Below, piece by piece: positions 43,601 through 53,140 of a DNA stretch of 64,000 nucleotides. Under the pieces are notes generated by a model. The model ran no database searches, was not told the DNA's origin, and saw only the letters and a list, made by a program, of their open reading frames with translations. Every line of letters starts with the position of its first letter. The stretch's first letter is position 1. The position numbers and the translations under genes are program-made. The stretch covers positions 372,001 through 436,000 of the forward strand of contig OZ025789.1 of assembly GCA_964019425.1 (NCBI GenBank), given 5' to 3'. Source of the stretch: Flectonema sp. DT1601 (Eukaryota; Euglenozoa; Diplonemea; Diplonemida; Diplonemidae).

Positions 43601-44086
43601 GACTACGGACCGTTGAACAACAAGATGCAATACGATAAGGTTCTCTCCTTTATTGAAGATGCTAAAAAGGATGGCGGGGTAATTGAGGCTGGTGGTAGAG
43701 CGATGGACAGAAAGGGATACTTTATCGAGCCAACTATTGTGAGTGGGCTGAAGGAGGGGGCGAGGTTGGTTGATGACGAACAGTTTGGTCCAGTATTACC
43801 GATAATAAAGTTTGAAGATGATGATGATGCCGTATTCCGCGCCAACAATACGACCTTTGGACTTGGTGGTAGTGTGTGGTCAGCTGACGTTGCGAAAGCC
43901 AATGAAATGGCTGAGAAGCTTGAAGCTGGTAGTGTTTGGGTTAACGAACACGGAGGCCTCGTAGCTGGCGCACCGTTTGGAGGCTTCAAGCATTCAGGCC
44001 TCGGACGAGAACGGGGTTCAGCTGACAAGGAAACCTGGACTGAGATTCAGACTCTTAAAACTGCAAAGTCTGCAACAGTCGCTTAA
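40629..44086 (+). CDS. Fused double-domain aldehyde dehydrogenase, five exons
   Basis: It oxidises aldehydes to acids with NAD(P)+. Exons are 40629-41070, 41181-41680, 41836-42277, 42373-43433 and 43574-44086; all four introns are GT...AG and the phases join cleanly, giving about 985 residues. Two complete ALDH modules lie in tandem. Each has PWNxPVAM, the GNTFVAKPSPFTP cofactor loop, KVSFTGSxPTGKAIM, catalytic Glu in LE(L/M)GGND, catalytic Cys in NTGQVC, and the FGPVLPIIKFEDDDDA and PFGGFK blocks. The linker contains LAKNIFDLPSVTDGE. Exons 3 and 5 are almost identical at their 5' ends while the other parts differ, suggesting gene conversion. Class I-like ALDH superfamily; substrate not predictable. 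Both modules appear catalytically intact. Confidence 0.9.
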
Positions 44087-44649
44087 ATTAACATCACCGT
44101 GAGTAAATTTATATTGTATGTATGACAAGATTCAAAAAGAATCTCATCGCTTAAAATAAACATTACTGTGAGTAAATTGATATATTGTATGTATGACAAG
44201 GTTCAAAAAGAATCTCTTCATCTGTACCCAATGTGCCCATTGAATTAAAGATACACCCTCAATATCTCTTTATTAACGACTCCCAAATGAGTTAAATTAT
44301 GTATGAATTTCTTCAGAAATTATTGCCTTTGGCCGAAGCTAAGTTAACTACCAACGTCACTATCTTGACAGAGGTACTCTTTATGTAGTCGTGGCATCCT
44401 TTGAACTAACTTTGAACACCTCGTATGTCGAGTGGAGTAACATGTTTGTGAGTTTGCAACACTGACAGGTGTTGTGCAACACTTATAAGAGCAGCATCGA
44501 GGACAGACGACAGATGTCTTACAAATACGTTAGTTAGTTTTCTCGTTATCTTTTTTTTCTTTTTTTTTCTTCAGTAAGAAAATGGCAGCCCCGTGTGGTT
44601 TTGTATTTTGTTTTCTTATCCAGCTGATTGACACGAGCTGTCTCAAAAC

Positions 44650-44666
44650 ATTCTTTCTTCTCTCAG
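44650..44666 (+). promoter_or_regulatory. Acceptor-like site, WD40 gene
   Basis: TTCTTTCTTCTCTCAG ends at 44666, 7 nt before the ATG at 44674. An upstream look-alike, AATGGCAGCCCC at about 44581, lies in another frame. Confidence 0.5.
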
Positions 44667-44673
44667 CCGTAAG

Positions 44674-46905
44674 ATGGCAGCCCCACGAGGGCAGGCAAAT
44701 ATCACGTCAAAGGCTGACTTGAGTCTCGATTCTCAGGTCATTCTACCAGAGCCTTTTAAATGCTTAGCAGTTATTGGTGACAGTGTGTGGACAGGTGAGA
44801 AGAATGGATCAATTCTTGTTAGAAACAGTAGAACAGGAGATAAAATATCATTAGTTCACGAGGCCTTGAAAGGATATTGCAGCGCCTTGCAATTACTCGA
44901 AGGACAAAAACAGGTTTGGTGTGGATTCTCAGACGGATATCTTCGAGTGTATGACTCCGAGACGAAGATGAAATTAGCGGAATCGCATCCCCATTCTGGT
45001 TTTGTGTCTGCTGTTGTTTCAACAATAGATAAAGTATTTACTGGTGGTACTGACTGGAGAGTGTACCAATGGTGTTTGACTGACGGAACTCTTAACCAGC
45101 TAACAGTTTTCTCAGGACATAAGAATTCCGTAAAAAGTTTGTCTACTCACAGCAACCCAACTTTTAATCAATTGTACAGCGGTTCTGATGATTGTAGTAT
45201 TCGAGTGTGGGACACTACCCTCCGTGGACAAGTCTCAACATGCAGTTCGGTCCTTTCTGGTCAGAATACACCAATTTTAGCCTTGTGTTCACCACAGACC
45301 ATTAGTACTTTATGGTCTGGAGGGGAAGATGGTTCGATATGTGTTTGGGACCTTTCAGGAACAGTAGAGCAATATGGTTTGAAGCACAGACTCAAATCAT
45401 TTCATTCTGTTGCAGTTGCGGAGATGATGAATTTACCAAATGGAAAATTATGGTCATGTGACAAACACGGTACGATCCTAATATGGAATCCGATGGAAGA
45501 GCATTTGGTTCAGAAGTTGTCTCCCTCTGATGGAGGTTCTTGGCAACGTAATGCTATTTTATGTGCTTCACCACTCCCAATTAGAGTTCAGTATCCAATT
45601 TGGACCTGTTCTGGAGATGGTGCTGTTCGCATCTGGGTATGCGAAGCTAACGACACTGAGAAAGCCGAACACGTGAAGTCGTTAGAATGTCATATCACCT
45701 TTTTAAAAAAGAGTGGAGTAGCAGAACTACAACGTGTTAAGGACATCTACGAGGAGGATATTTCAAAACTTAATGAGAGATTGACTGAAATGGCTTCGAA
45801 ACTCTCTGAAAAGCAGCAAATTATTGAAAGCATACCAACTCAAATACAAAAAGTAAAACAAGCTTATGAAGAAGATATCGTACGGCAATTACCACCTCCC
45901 AGACCTCCAACCACACCAACTGCTGCGAGAACAATTCAATCTTCTACAGTAATGTCACCATGTCCTGGGTTACCTGCTGCGATACCTGCTCCGCAGCCAG
46001 CTCCAACTCCTCATGCGTTCTTACAAGAAGAAGACATCCGAAGTTTTCTTAAACGCAAAAAACAGGAGCTAACACGTGAACACCAAATGGTATTACAAGA
46101 AAAGGAAGTTCAATTATCTCACGCACTCGAAGCACTTACAACAAGTGAAGATCACCGAGAAGCTTTAGAAACAGAAATATCCACTTTGAAACTTACAATG
46201 GACACTGCAAATAAGCATCTCGAAGGGGTTCGACGAGCCGAAGAGGCCGAGGACCGAATGTTGATCCATGAGATAAAGGCATTACAAAATAATATTACTG
46301 AGTTGACAGTGAAGTGTGCCGACAGGGATAGCCTTCAGTTGCAGGTCAGCGCGCTGACTAACGAACTTGAGAAAGTTGTTCAAAATAGAATCTCAAATGA
46401 AATCCTATCTGAGAGGATTTCTGAACTGGAAGTAGTCCTCGAAATCGAAAAGACGGAAAACGAGAGGCAGGTCTTGGATCTCAACGGCAGACTACTCGAA
46501 ACTGTTACACAATTTAACTCAGAGAGAGAAATGTTTCAAAGAAATGAAAAACACAATAACAACATCCTAAAGGAAACTTCTATTAAATTGGTGGACACCG
46601 AAACTCTACTCCTGAAAGAGAAGGATGCGGCTGATTTACTGCGCGCTGAGTTTGCAGCATCTCAAGATGCCGTGACTTCCCTCACCGTTGAAAGTGAAAG
46701 TATGAAAGGCCCCTGGCTACAGCTTCAAGAAGTGCTCAGTGCCAGTCAAGAAACGCTCGCGACAGTGCAGGGACAGTTTAAGAAAGACATTGCTTCTCTT
46801 GAGGTTGACTTACAATCTCGAAATATCGAAGTTGTCTCCCTTCGTAAAGCTCTTCTTGACAAAGAATCTCAACTAGCGGTATTAAACAATCCTAATCGAC
46901 TATAA
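44674..46905 (+). CDS. WD40-repeat protein with coiled-coil tail
   Basis: A 743-residue single-exon gene. Residues about 25 to 340 form WD-type repeats (for example GSDDCSIRVWDTTL, GGEDGSICVWDLSG, CSGDGAVRIWV), predicting a beta-propeller scaffold. A first coiled coil follows (about 345-400), then a proline-rich link (about 405-450, PPPRPPTTPTAA), then a long leucine-heptad coiled coil to the end. The layout suggests a cytoskeletal, centrosomal or trafficking scaffold, but no orthologue is recognised. Unrelated in sequence to the other coiled-coil proteins in the window. The ATG was chosen because it follows an acceptor-like AG and a GTAAG; the nearby duplicated ATGGCAGCCCC at 44582 is out of frame. 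Confidence 0.85.
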   Translation: MAAPRGQANITSKADLSLDSQVILPEPFKCLAVIGDSVWTGEKNGSILVRNSRTGDKISLVHEALKGYCSALQLLEGQKQVWCGFSDGYLRVYDSETKMKLAESHPHSGFVSAVVSTIDKVFTGGTDWRVYQWCLTDGTLNQLTVFSGHKNSVKSLSTHSNPTFNQLYSGSDDCSIRVWDTTLRGQVSTCSSVLSGQNTPILALCSPQTISTLWSGGEDGSICVWDLSGTVEQYGLKHRLKSFHSVAVAEMMNLPNGKLWSCDKHGTILIWNPMEEHLVQKLSPSDGGSWQRNAILCASPLPIRVQYPIWTCSGDGAVRIWVCEANDTEKAEHVKSLECHITFLKKSGVAELQRVKDIYEEDISKLNERLTEMASKLSEKQQIIESIPTQIQKVKQAYEEDIVRQLPPPRPPTTPTAARTIQSSTVMSPCPGLPAAIPAPQPAPTPHAFLQEEDIRSFLKRKKQELTREHQMVLQEKEVQLSHALEALTTSEDHREALETEISTLKLTMDTANKHLEGVRRAEEAEDRMLIHEIKALQNNITELTVKCADRDSLQLQVSALTNELEKVVQNRISNEILSERISELEVVLEIEKTENERQVLDLNGRLLETVTQFNSEREMFQRNEKHNNNILKETSIKLVDTETLLLKEKDAADLLRAEFAASQDAVTSLTVESESMKGPWLQLQEVLSASQETLATVQGQFKKDIASLEVDLQSRNIEVVSLRKALLDKESQLAVLNNPNRL

Positions 46906-47228
46906 GTTTACTGCGATTGGTCTCCCTGATTCTGCGTAGTTTTTAGTTACCCTTTCCTGGTGAGGGTTACGAAGGTCTTTGCCAGTGAATGTTTTCGTTT
47001 TTTTAATTTAAAGAAATATTTGTTTACTACGTTTATTAGATTAGAAAAGTTTCTTCATTTTTTGTATCCGCGGGTTAGAATTTCAGTACAAACTTTTTAT
47101 TCTTTCTTCTTCTTCTTCTTCATTTTCCTTTTTTTTTAAACAGAAAAACTTTTTTGACACAGCTTGAACCTGAGCATTAATGCTTCTCGAGTAACGGTAT
47201 TTCTACTTATCGCAAATATTTGACTGTG

Positions 47229-47271
47229 TTTTTTTTTTTTTTTTTAAAGCCACTACTATTAATAAATCAGT
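47229..47271 (+). promoter_or_regulatory. Acceptor-like sites, aminotransferase gene
   Basis: A run of more than 15 T ends in AAAG at 47250, and a second candidate AATCAG lies at 47271, 18 nt before the ATG at 47290. Confidence 0.4.
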
Positions 47272-47289
47272 TCCGATAATTGTATACAA

Positions 47290-48495
47290 ATGGAGCTCAG
47301 TGACCGACTTAAGGAGGTAAAAGAATATTACTTTTCGAGAAAGTTAAAAGAAGTAGCGGCACTTCGTGAGAGTGGGAAGGATATCGTCTCATTGGCAATC
47401 GGTTCACCTGACCTGTCACCACATGAAAGTGTGTTACAAGCGTTGAGTAGCACTTCGAGAAGAAGTGATAGCCACGGATATCAACCTTACCATGGGATTG
47501 ATGAGTTGAGAAGTGCTCTTTCACAATTTTATAAACAAACATACGGAGTGATCCTCTCATCGAAAACACAAATACTTCCACTAATGGGAAGCAAAGAAGG
47601 AATACTCCACTTGACGATGGCACTTTGTAATCCCACAGATGGTGTTCTTGTCCCCAACCCTGGCTACGCTGCTTATTCTTCAGTTGCTAAATTGCTTGGT
47701 GTGACTAGCTGTTTTTATAATTTAGTTGAAGGGAATAATTGGTTACCAAACATGGTTGAGATGCAGGAATTGTTGGATGGCTATAACAACGATAATAAAA
47801 TTAAAAATGGAAGGATTAAAATACTGTGGGTCAACTACCCAAACATGCCGACTGGTGCTGCTGGAAGCGCAGCCGCTTTTGAAGAGTTAATCAAGTTCTC
47901 TGAACGCAATAATATTGTGTTAGTGAATGACAATCCTTATTCTCTTATCCTTCCAGAAGGTGACCCAATGTCAATCATGTCTAACACAACAAGTAATTCA
48001 GTTATCGAACTGAACTCCCTCAGTAAAAGTCATTGCATGGCTGGTTGGCGTGTAGGTTGCTTGGTATCAAATAACGAAAATTTAGTGAAGTCAACTTTAC
48101 AAATAAAAAGTAATTTTGACAGTGGTATGTTCAAAGGTCTTCAAGTAGCTGCTGCGACAGCGCTCACAGAAGTTCCAAAATCGTTTTTCGATAGCGTGAA
48201 TGCCGAGTACTTTTCACGTCGTCAGATTGTGTACGAAATTCTCTCAGCTATGAATTGCTCTTACTCCCGAAACCAAGTTGGGATGTTCGTTTGGGCCAAA
48301 GCACCTTCCACTTGGGATAGCATTGAAGATAAGTTAAACGACATTCTCCACAACGCTGGAGTATTTATCACACCGGGATCGGTATTTGGTACTAACGGTT
48401 CTCGCTACGTCAGAGCTTCTCTCTGCTGTCCAATTCCACGCTTGGAAGAGGGATTGAGGAGGATCCAAAAATATTTTGCACCCTCTTCCCTGTAG
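47290..48495 (+). CDS. Class I/II aminotransferase, diaminopimelate-aminotransferase-like
   Basis: A 401-residue single-exon PLP enzyme transferring amino groups between an amino acid and a 2-oxo acid. Visible landmarks are VSLAIGSPDLSPH at the N-terminus, LMGSKEGI (phosphate-binding side), WVNYPNMPTG (Asn185), VNDNPYS (Asp214, Tyr217), PLP-binding Lys246 in SLSKSHCMAGWRVG, and YVRASLCC near the end (carboxylate Arg). Length is usual for the fold. The phrases HGYQPYHGIDELR, LPLMGSKEGI, YPNMPTG, SDSGMF-like (NFDSGMF), QVGMFVWAK and VFITPGSVFG closely recall Bacteroidetes enzymes annotated as LL-diaminopimelate aminotransferases, from memory. With no introns, bacterial origin by transfer is plausible. 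In a heterotroph the true substrate may differ from diaminopimelate. Confidence 0.85.
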   Translation: MELSDRLKEVKEYYFSRKLKEVAALRESGKDIVSLAIGSPDLSPHESVLQALSSTSRRSDSHGYQPYHGIDELRSALSQFYKQTYGVILSSKTQILPLMGSKEGILHLTMALCNPTDGVLVPNPGYAAYSSVAKLLGVTSCFYNLVEGNNWLPNMVEMQELLDGYNNDNKIKNGRIKILWVNYPNMPTGAAGSAAAFEELIKFSERNNIVLVNDNPYSLILPEGDPMSIMSNTTSNSVIELNSLSKSHCMAGWRVGCLVSNNENLVKSTLQIKSNFDSGMFKGLQVAAATALTEVPKSFFDSVNAEYFSRRQIVYEILSAMNCSYSRNQVGMFVWAKAPSTWDSIEDKLNDILHNAGVFITPGSVFGTNGSRYVRASLCCPIPRLEEGLRRIQKYFAPSSL

Positions 48496-48889
48496 GAAAA
48501 CGGCTTCCAAAAATTCTTGGTGCCAACAGCTCACAGATATTTCATCGGGTAAAATATAACAAAAAAAAAAAACCCAACAGCAAAAAAAGCCTAGACTTGA
48601 GACTTGAGACTGTGAATGTTTTTTTTTAATTTTTTATCATCGTTTATCTGTTTCGAGAAGCTGACATTTAAGATTATTTGAGACTCATGGGAGTTGTACC
48701 ATATAAAGAAAACGTGATAACCGCCTTACGATGCAGATTTAGATATCGCGAAAGTGTAGAAAGTTTTTTTTTTGTTTCATCTCGTTGAGTCTTCTTCTGC
48801 AATAAAATTTTATTCATTCTACAGGTGTTTGTAATGGAGTTGATGTGGAATAGTTTGAGTAGTTTATATTATAAAACAGTTATGTCATT

Positions 48890-48914
48890 GTTATTATTTC
48901 ACTTTTAAAAAAAG
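48890..48914 (+). promoter_or_regulatory. Acceptor-like site, coiled-coil gene
   Basis: TTATTATTTCAC followed by TTTTAAAAAAAG ends at 48914, 10 nt before the ATG at 48925. The tract is weaker than those of the neighbours. Confidence 0.3.
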
Positions 48915-48924
48915 GACTTATAAA

Positions 48925-50389
48925 ATGGAAACAAAGTCATCTCGGTCTGGGACTGGGAGCAGTGCGAGAATGGCGAGTGTGAGTGCTCCAGAATTAGTTA
49001 GAAACCATGAAGATAGTCCTCCTTCTCCACTCTTGCAGAAGAACTCTAAGGGAGCATCAAATAAAAGACCAAGCATTACTGGTGTCGTAGCGGCAACTGA
49101 GGCAATTGGTAGTGGAAGTGGCAATGGAGGAAGTAAATTCTATGCTGAGTATGCCGACAGAGTAGTAGCTCCAATCCCTCCAAAATCAAAAAGTGTTTTA
49201 GCTGCGGAGCTAATGAGTGAATTAAAAGCAAAACGACAGGAGGTTAAGACGCTTCAAAGTGCTAATCGAGTTCTTACAAAACGACTTCAAATTTCTGAAA
49301 AACAACTTGAGGAGATGGATAAAACGAAACACGATGCTGCCTTCATCGAAACAAAGAGAATCCTTATGTCCCTTCAGTCACATGAACAGGGAACACGCGA
49401 GGCATTGAAATGGGGATTCGAATCGGCTCTTCGCACATTTCACATGGGATTCCTACTTGATAAGCCTTATACTTTTGTTGTAACTCCTCCAACACAGGAA
49501 CTTCAAGTTACTTCACCAGACCAAGCTACAAAGGTTGAGAAGTTAAAGTCTGACTTACAACAGGAAAGGCTTTCTAACAGAACTTTACAGCAATCTGTTG
49601 AACATGAGAAGGCAACACTACACGCTCAATATGAGATGAAGGTCTCTGAGCTTGAGACTGAAAATTTCAAACTGACGGTTCAAAAACGCCTTGACGACGT
49701 TGAATTAAATCAAAGCTGTCAGCGTCTTCTAGAAATTCGTCAAGAAGGGGAACGACACGTTGAAAAGATTGATGATCTTCATCTTCAAGTGAAGTATCTA
49801 AAAGAAAGATTAAGAGTTAGCAGAGTACCTGAGAATCCAGATGAGGAGGAAATCGCTCCTGTCAGGCAGGTGTGTGAATTGACTGCTCCACCGCCTGCTT
49901 CAAAGAAAGAAAAACGAGCAATTAGAAACTTACAAGTGTCATCTGATCTCCGCTCCCACACCGCTCCAGCAATCGCACCTCCAAGACCTAATGGGTTTAG
50001 TAATACTCAAGCTGCTCCTCGTTCATCCAGAAAGGTGGGTCGTTCCCCCGACAGAATATCGAGAAAGGTTTCTGCCTCACCTGGTTCTGGAGTATGTAAT
50101 TATTCTTTATTTAGTTTTGTTGTTGTCGGATGAGTGATTACGTTATTAAAAATAAAAATAAAAAAAACAGGAACGCAGTCAGTCTTTCAGCGCCCTCCCT
50201 CCATCACGCAAACGTTCAGCCCTCGTTCAATTTATCGCCTCTGGTAGCCATAATGCTCCTGTTCCTCAAGCCAGACAAAGCGCTGCTTCGAGAATTCGTT
50301 ACACTGCTGACCTCAACAAGAGATCCTCGTCGAGGAGTCCTCCTCCTAAGAAAACGTTTTCAGCTCCACCACCTCCAGCAGAGGAGTAG
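48925..50389 (+). CDS. Coiled-coil protein with low-complexity ends, two exons
   Basis: Exon 1 is 48925-50091 and exon 2 is 50171-50389; the intron begins GTATGT, ends AACAG and is 79 bases, phase 0, giving 461 residues. The N-terminal 70 residues are Ser/Gly-rich. Residues about 85-150 and 200-300 are heptad-rich coiled coils. The C-terminal part is Arg/Ser/Pro-rich (SSRSPPPKKTFSAPPPPAEE). Without splicing the frame would end at 50133 in intron sequence. No domain family is recognised; a structural or cytoskeleton-associated role is the plain guess. Confidence 0.8.
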
Positions 50390-51884
50390 TATTTGTTGTT
50401 TATTTCGGTTCGTTTTTTTAGATGAGGCGACCAACTCAACTAAAAAAGATAAATTAAAAAACCCTCCCTGTTAGCCTTGATTTATTTATCCAAGGCCCCC
50501 CCCGTTGTACGTGTTGAATGAACAGATTTATCGTCCAAGAGGCAGATCTTTGACCTCCCCTAAGGCAATCGCTCCTTTTGTCTGTTTCTCTCCCTTTGAA
50601 AAGTAGTTGTCTGGCATCTGTTTTGAGACGCGTTCGGGAGACGTATTTTATCTTTCGATTCGTTGGTCGACATTATTTTGTTTTCTTTTTGTTATTTTAT
50701 TTTATTTTATTTTTTTTTTGAGCAGCTCGTTCCCCTCCCACTGGGTTTGTGTTTTCTTTTTCTTTTCTCGATATTGGCAGCATTCATGGACAGGATCTGC
50801 CCGATTAGTTTTTTTTTTCTCAATGAGGCATATTTGTACCCCCTTTCAAGTGTGGGGAAATTATATTTACTGTTTCGTTCACCAAATTGTCAGCTTTGAA
50901 TTAAAGGCCACCAGCGTGTCATCAGAGGTAGCTCTTCTTTTTTGGATTTTGGTAAAGAGCTATTTCCCATTGCTTTCCTTTGGTGGTAGGATCCTCTATA
51001 CTTGTGCGAACATTTTTTTGTTTTGGCTGAGGTATGTGGAAATTGTTGTTCTCGCTGCTCTATTTTTTTTTTCTTCATTTCCGATGCAATTTTTTTTTAT
51101 CCCCCATTGCTACCTTCATTTCTTTTGTTTCAGAAAGTTCCTTTTCTTTATATATTTTTATTTATTTATTTTTTTTTTTGGATATGAGGAAAAAAAAAAA
51201 AAAAACTTTAAATTCTGGTACAATAAATGAACAGGAATTTTATGTTTTTTTTTTTTTTTTTCTCCTCCTCCTCCATTTTTCTTCATTTTTTTTTAGTGGT
51301 TGTGATGGATACTTTATTTTCCCCTTTCTACTCCCCGACCTTAATTGGCATTTTTACTTGACATTCTTTAATTTGAATAGAATGGAAGTTGCTGTTGCTT
51401 TGTTGCTTCGCATAACATAAGGGAAGATACCTTAATTCAATGTCATCCTTTTTTTTTGGTTATTTTCCTCCAAAGTAAATCCCCATACCACTTCCCCCCT
51501 CAAATGCGAGAGCAGAAAGTACATGAAAAAAAAAAAAAAATAAATGAATAAAAAAAAAAAAAAAAAATACAAAACCACAATAAAGTCGTTAGCTTTTGGC
51601 AGAAGAAAAATAACAATGAGGAATGCAAAAGGATAAAAAAAAAAAAAAAAAAGGAGAAAACAATTCAACCAAACAAAGTTAACAGCAAATCTTTCCAGTA
51701 ATAATTTATCTGGAGGATTATTTTCGTAGGTGGGTTTTTTTTTTTTTTTTTAAATTTTTTTTTTTTTATATTTGTGTTGAGTGATGATTACTTTCCCCCT
51801 CACAAAGCTTTAACACTGCGGGGTCTATTGGTTCTACCAAGTCAATTACGAGAAAAAAAAAAAAACACAATTTCTTTTTATTTT
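50390..51884. other. Long AT-rich intergenic region, no gene
   Basis: It has many T runs, and A runs around 51525-51565 and 51637-51655. The plus frame 50607-51230 (207 residues, mostly Phe, Leu and Ser) follows the T-rich composition and shows no domain, so it is rejected as a gene. It probably holds the 3'-UTR of the upstream gene and the spacer. The CTCCAAAGTAAATCCCCATA region near 51470 shows nothing recognisable. Confidence 0.5.
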
Positions 51885-51905
51885 AAAATCCTTTTTTACA
51901 TTCAG
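51885..51905 (+). promoter_or_regulatory. Acceptor-like site, membrane-protein gene
   Basis: CCTTTTTTACATTCAG ends at 51905, 11 nt before the ATG at 51917. Confidence 0.5.
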
Positions 51906-51916
51906 AATAATAAAAG

Positions 51917-52741
51917 ATGAATACGACGTATAAAATCTACCGAAAGATAAGAATACCGAGAAGACAACAGCGTACCTCAGCAGGTATTCCTGATATTATT
52001 AAAGGTATAGTTCAGAATGAGGCAAGGCCAGGAGTTTGGATGAGAAATGTAGGAAAATCATTAGCTGTATCAGTAAATAAAGGAATCTTATGGGGAGGAG
52101 GTGTGGCTTTAGGATTGTGGGTCATGGTGTCGATGTTTAAAGATTCACTCAAAGCAGATACTGTGATTGAAACAACTGACTTAACGAAAAGGGTGATCAC
52201 TAACGAAAGTGTTCGCGACAGTGCTCTTCAACTCTCACGTGAAGTTGTTTCTGAAGTTTTGTCAGATTCTGTCTTGTTGGGGACTTTGGAAGAGTTTCTT
52301 TTAAAACTTTCAGTCCACAGTGAGATCGAATCTATTTTAGCAAGTCTGCTTCGTCCGCAGTTCACAACAGATGCTAATATGCCACACACAAAGGGACTCG
52401 TTATATCAATTCTGAGTCATCCTTCTTCAACACTCGCAGTCAGTAATCTTGTTTGTGATTTAGTTAATCGGATTGAAGCTGATCCCGAACTCTTATCAAG
52501 AACTTCAACTTATTTAAGTGAGGCTTACTCACTCTCAATTACGAATGATTTTGTTCAAAAAACTGCTGGTGATGCTTTGGTAAATATCTTCTCTATAGCG
52601 TTGGGTTTGAAATCTCCTCCAAATGAAACAGAAGCTAATATTCAATCACTCAAAGATAAACAACAGAGGATTGTTGATGTGCTAAACGAAGCTGAGCAGG
52701 AATTGGCTGTTTTGAGAGCGAAGGTAGCTTCACTGGCATGA
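51917..52741 (+). CDS. Single-pass membrane protein of unknown function
   Basis: 274 residues, single exon. The first 45 residues are very basic (YRKIRIPRRQQR), followed by one hydrophobic segment at about 56-74 (ILWGGGVALGLWVMVSMF). A mostly helical, Ser/Leu-rich region (about 85-240) follows, and a short coiled coil at the C-terminus (QSLKDKQQRIVDVLNEAEQELAVLRAKVASL). The basic N-terminus could be a mitochondrial targeting sequence or cytosolic anchor. No family is recognised. The ATG is supported by the upstream CAG at 51905. Confidence 0.7.
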   Translation: MNTTYKIYRKIRIPRRQQRTSAGIPDIIKGIVQNEARPGVWMRNVGKSLAVSVNKGILWGGGVALGLWVMVSMFKDSLKADTVIETTDLTKRVITNESVRDSALQLSREVVSEVLSDSVLLGTLEEFLLKLSVHSEIESILASLLRPQFTTDANMPHTKGLVISILSHPSSTLAVSNLVCDLVNRIEADPELLSRTSTYLSEAYSLSITNDFVQKTAGDALVNIFSIALGLKSPPNETEANIQSLKDKQQRIVDVLNEAEQELAVLRAKVASLA

Positions 52742-53109
52742 GACGATGCATCTCACCTGATTGTCACATATTTGTTGTTTACAATTTATAAGTTGAATTC
52801 CAATACATTTTCTTTGTTATATTTCAGTTTGTTTTCTTATTCACCTTACTAATTAACGTTATTGAATTACCCTACTGATGAGATCCTAAGAGGTTTCCAG
52901 TGTTTTATGGAACAACACTATCTTGCTTTTTAATTTTTTTTTTTTTTGTTTACAATAAACTCATATTACTAACGTGCTGTTGCACTGCTATTTCTTATTT
53001 AGTTTTCAGGTTTGTTGTTGTTCAATTTTTTTTTTTTTTTTTTTTTTGAACAAAGTGAGGAATTGTTCCTTAATATGCAGGAAGAAAAAAATATGACTTC
53101 CTACTTATG

Positions 53110-53138
53110 ATTATTATTATTATTTTCTTCCATTACAG
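53110..53138 (+). promoter_or_regulatory. Acceptor-like site, sulfatase gene
   Basis: A T-rich tract ending TTTTCTTCCATTACAG at 53138 lies only 2 nt before the ATG at 53141, which is too close for a normal 5'-UTR unless something is added by splicing. Confidence 0.55.
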
Positions 53139-53140
53139 AA

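Noticed and set aside
44582-44673. Alternative start ATGGCAGCCCC upstream of the WD40 gene
   Set aside because: It is out of frame with the WD40 ORF and separated from it by an acceptor-like CAG; it is probably part of an untranslated or intergenic segment.
50607-51230. 207-residue plus-strand frame
   Set aside because: It follows T-run composition (Phe/Leu/Ser), has no domain and lacks the usual acceptor and codon pattern of the neighbours.
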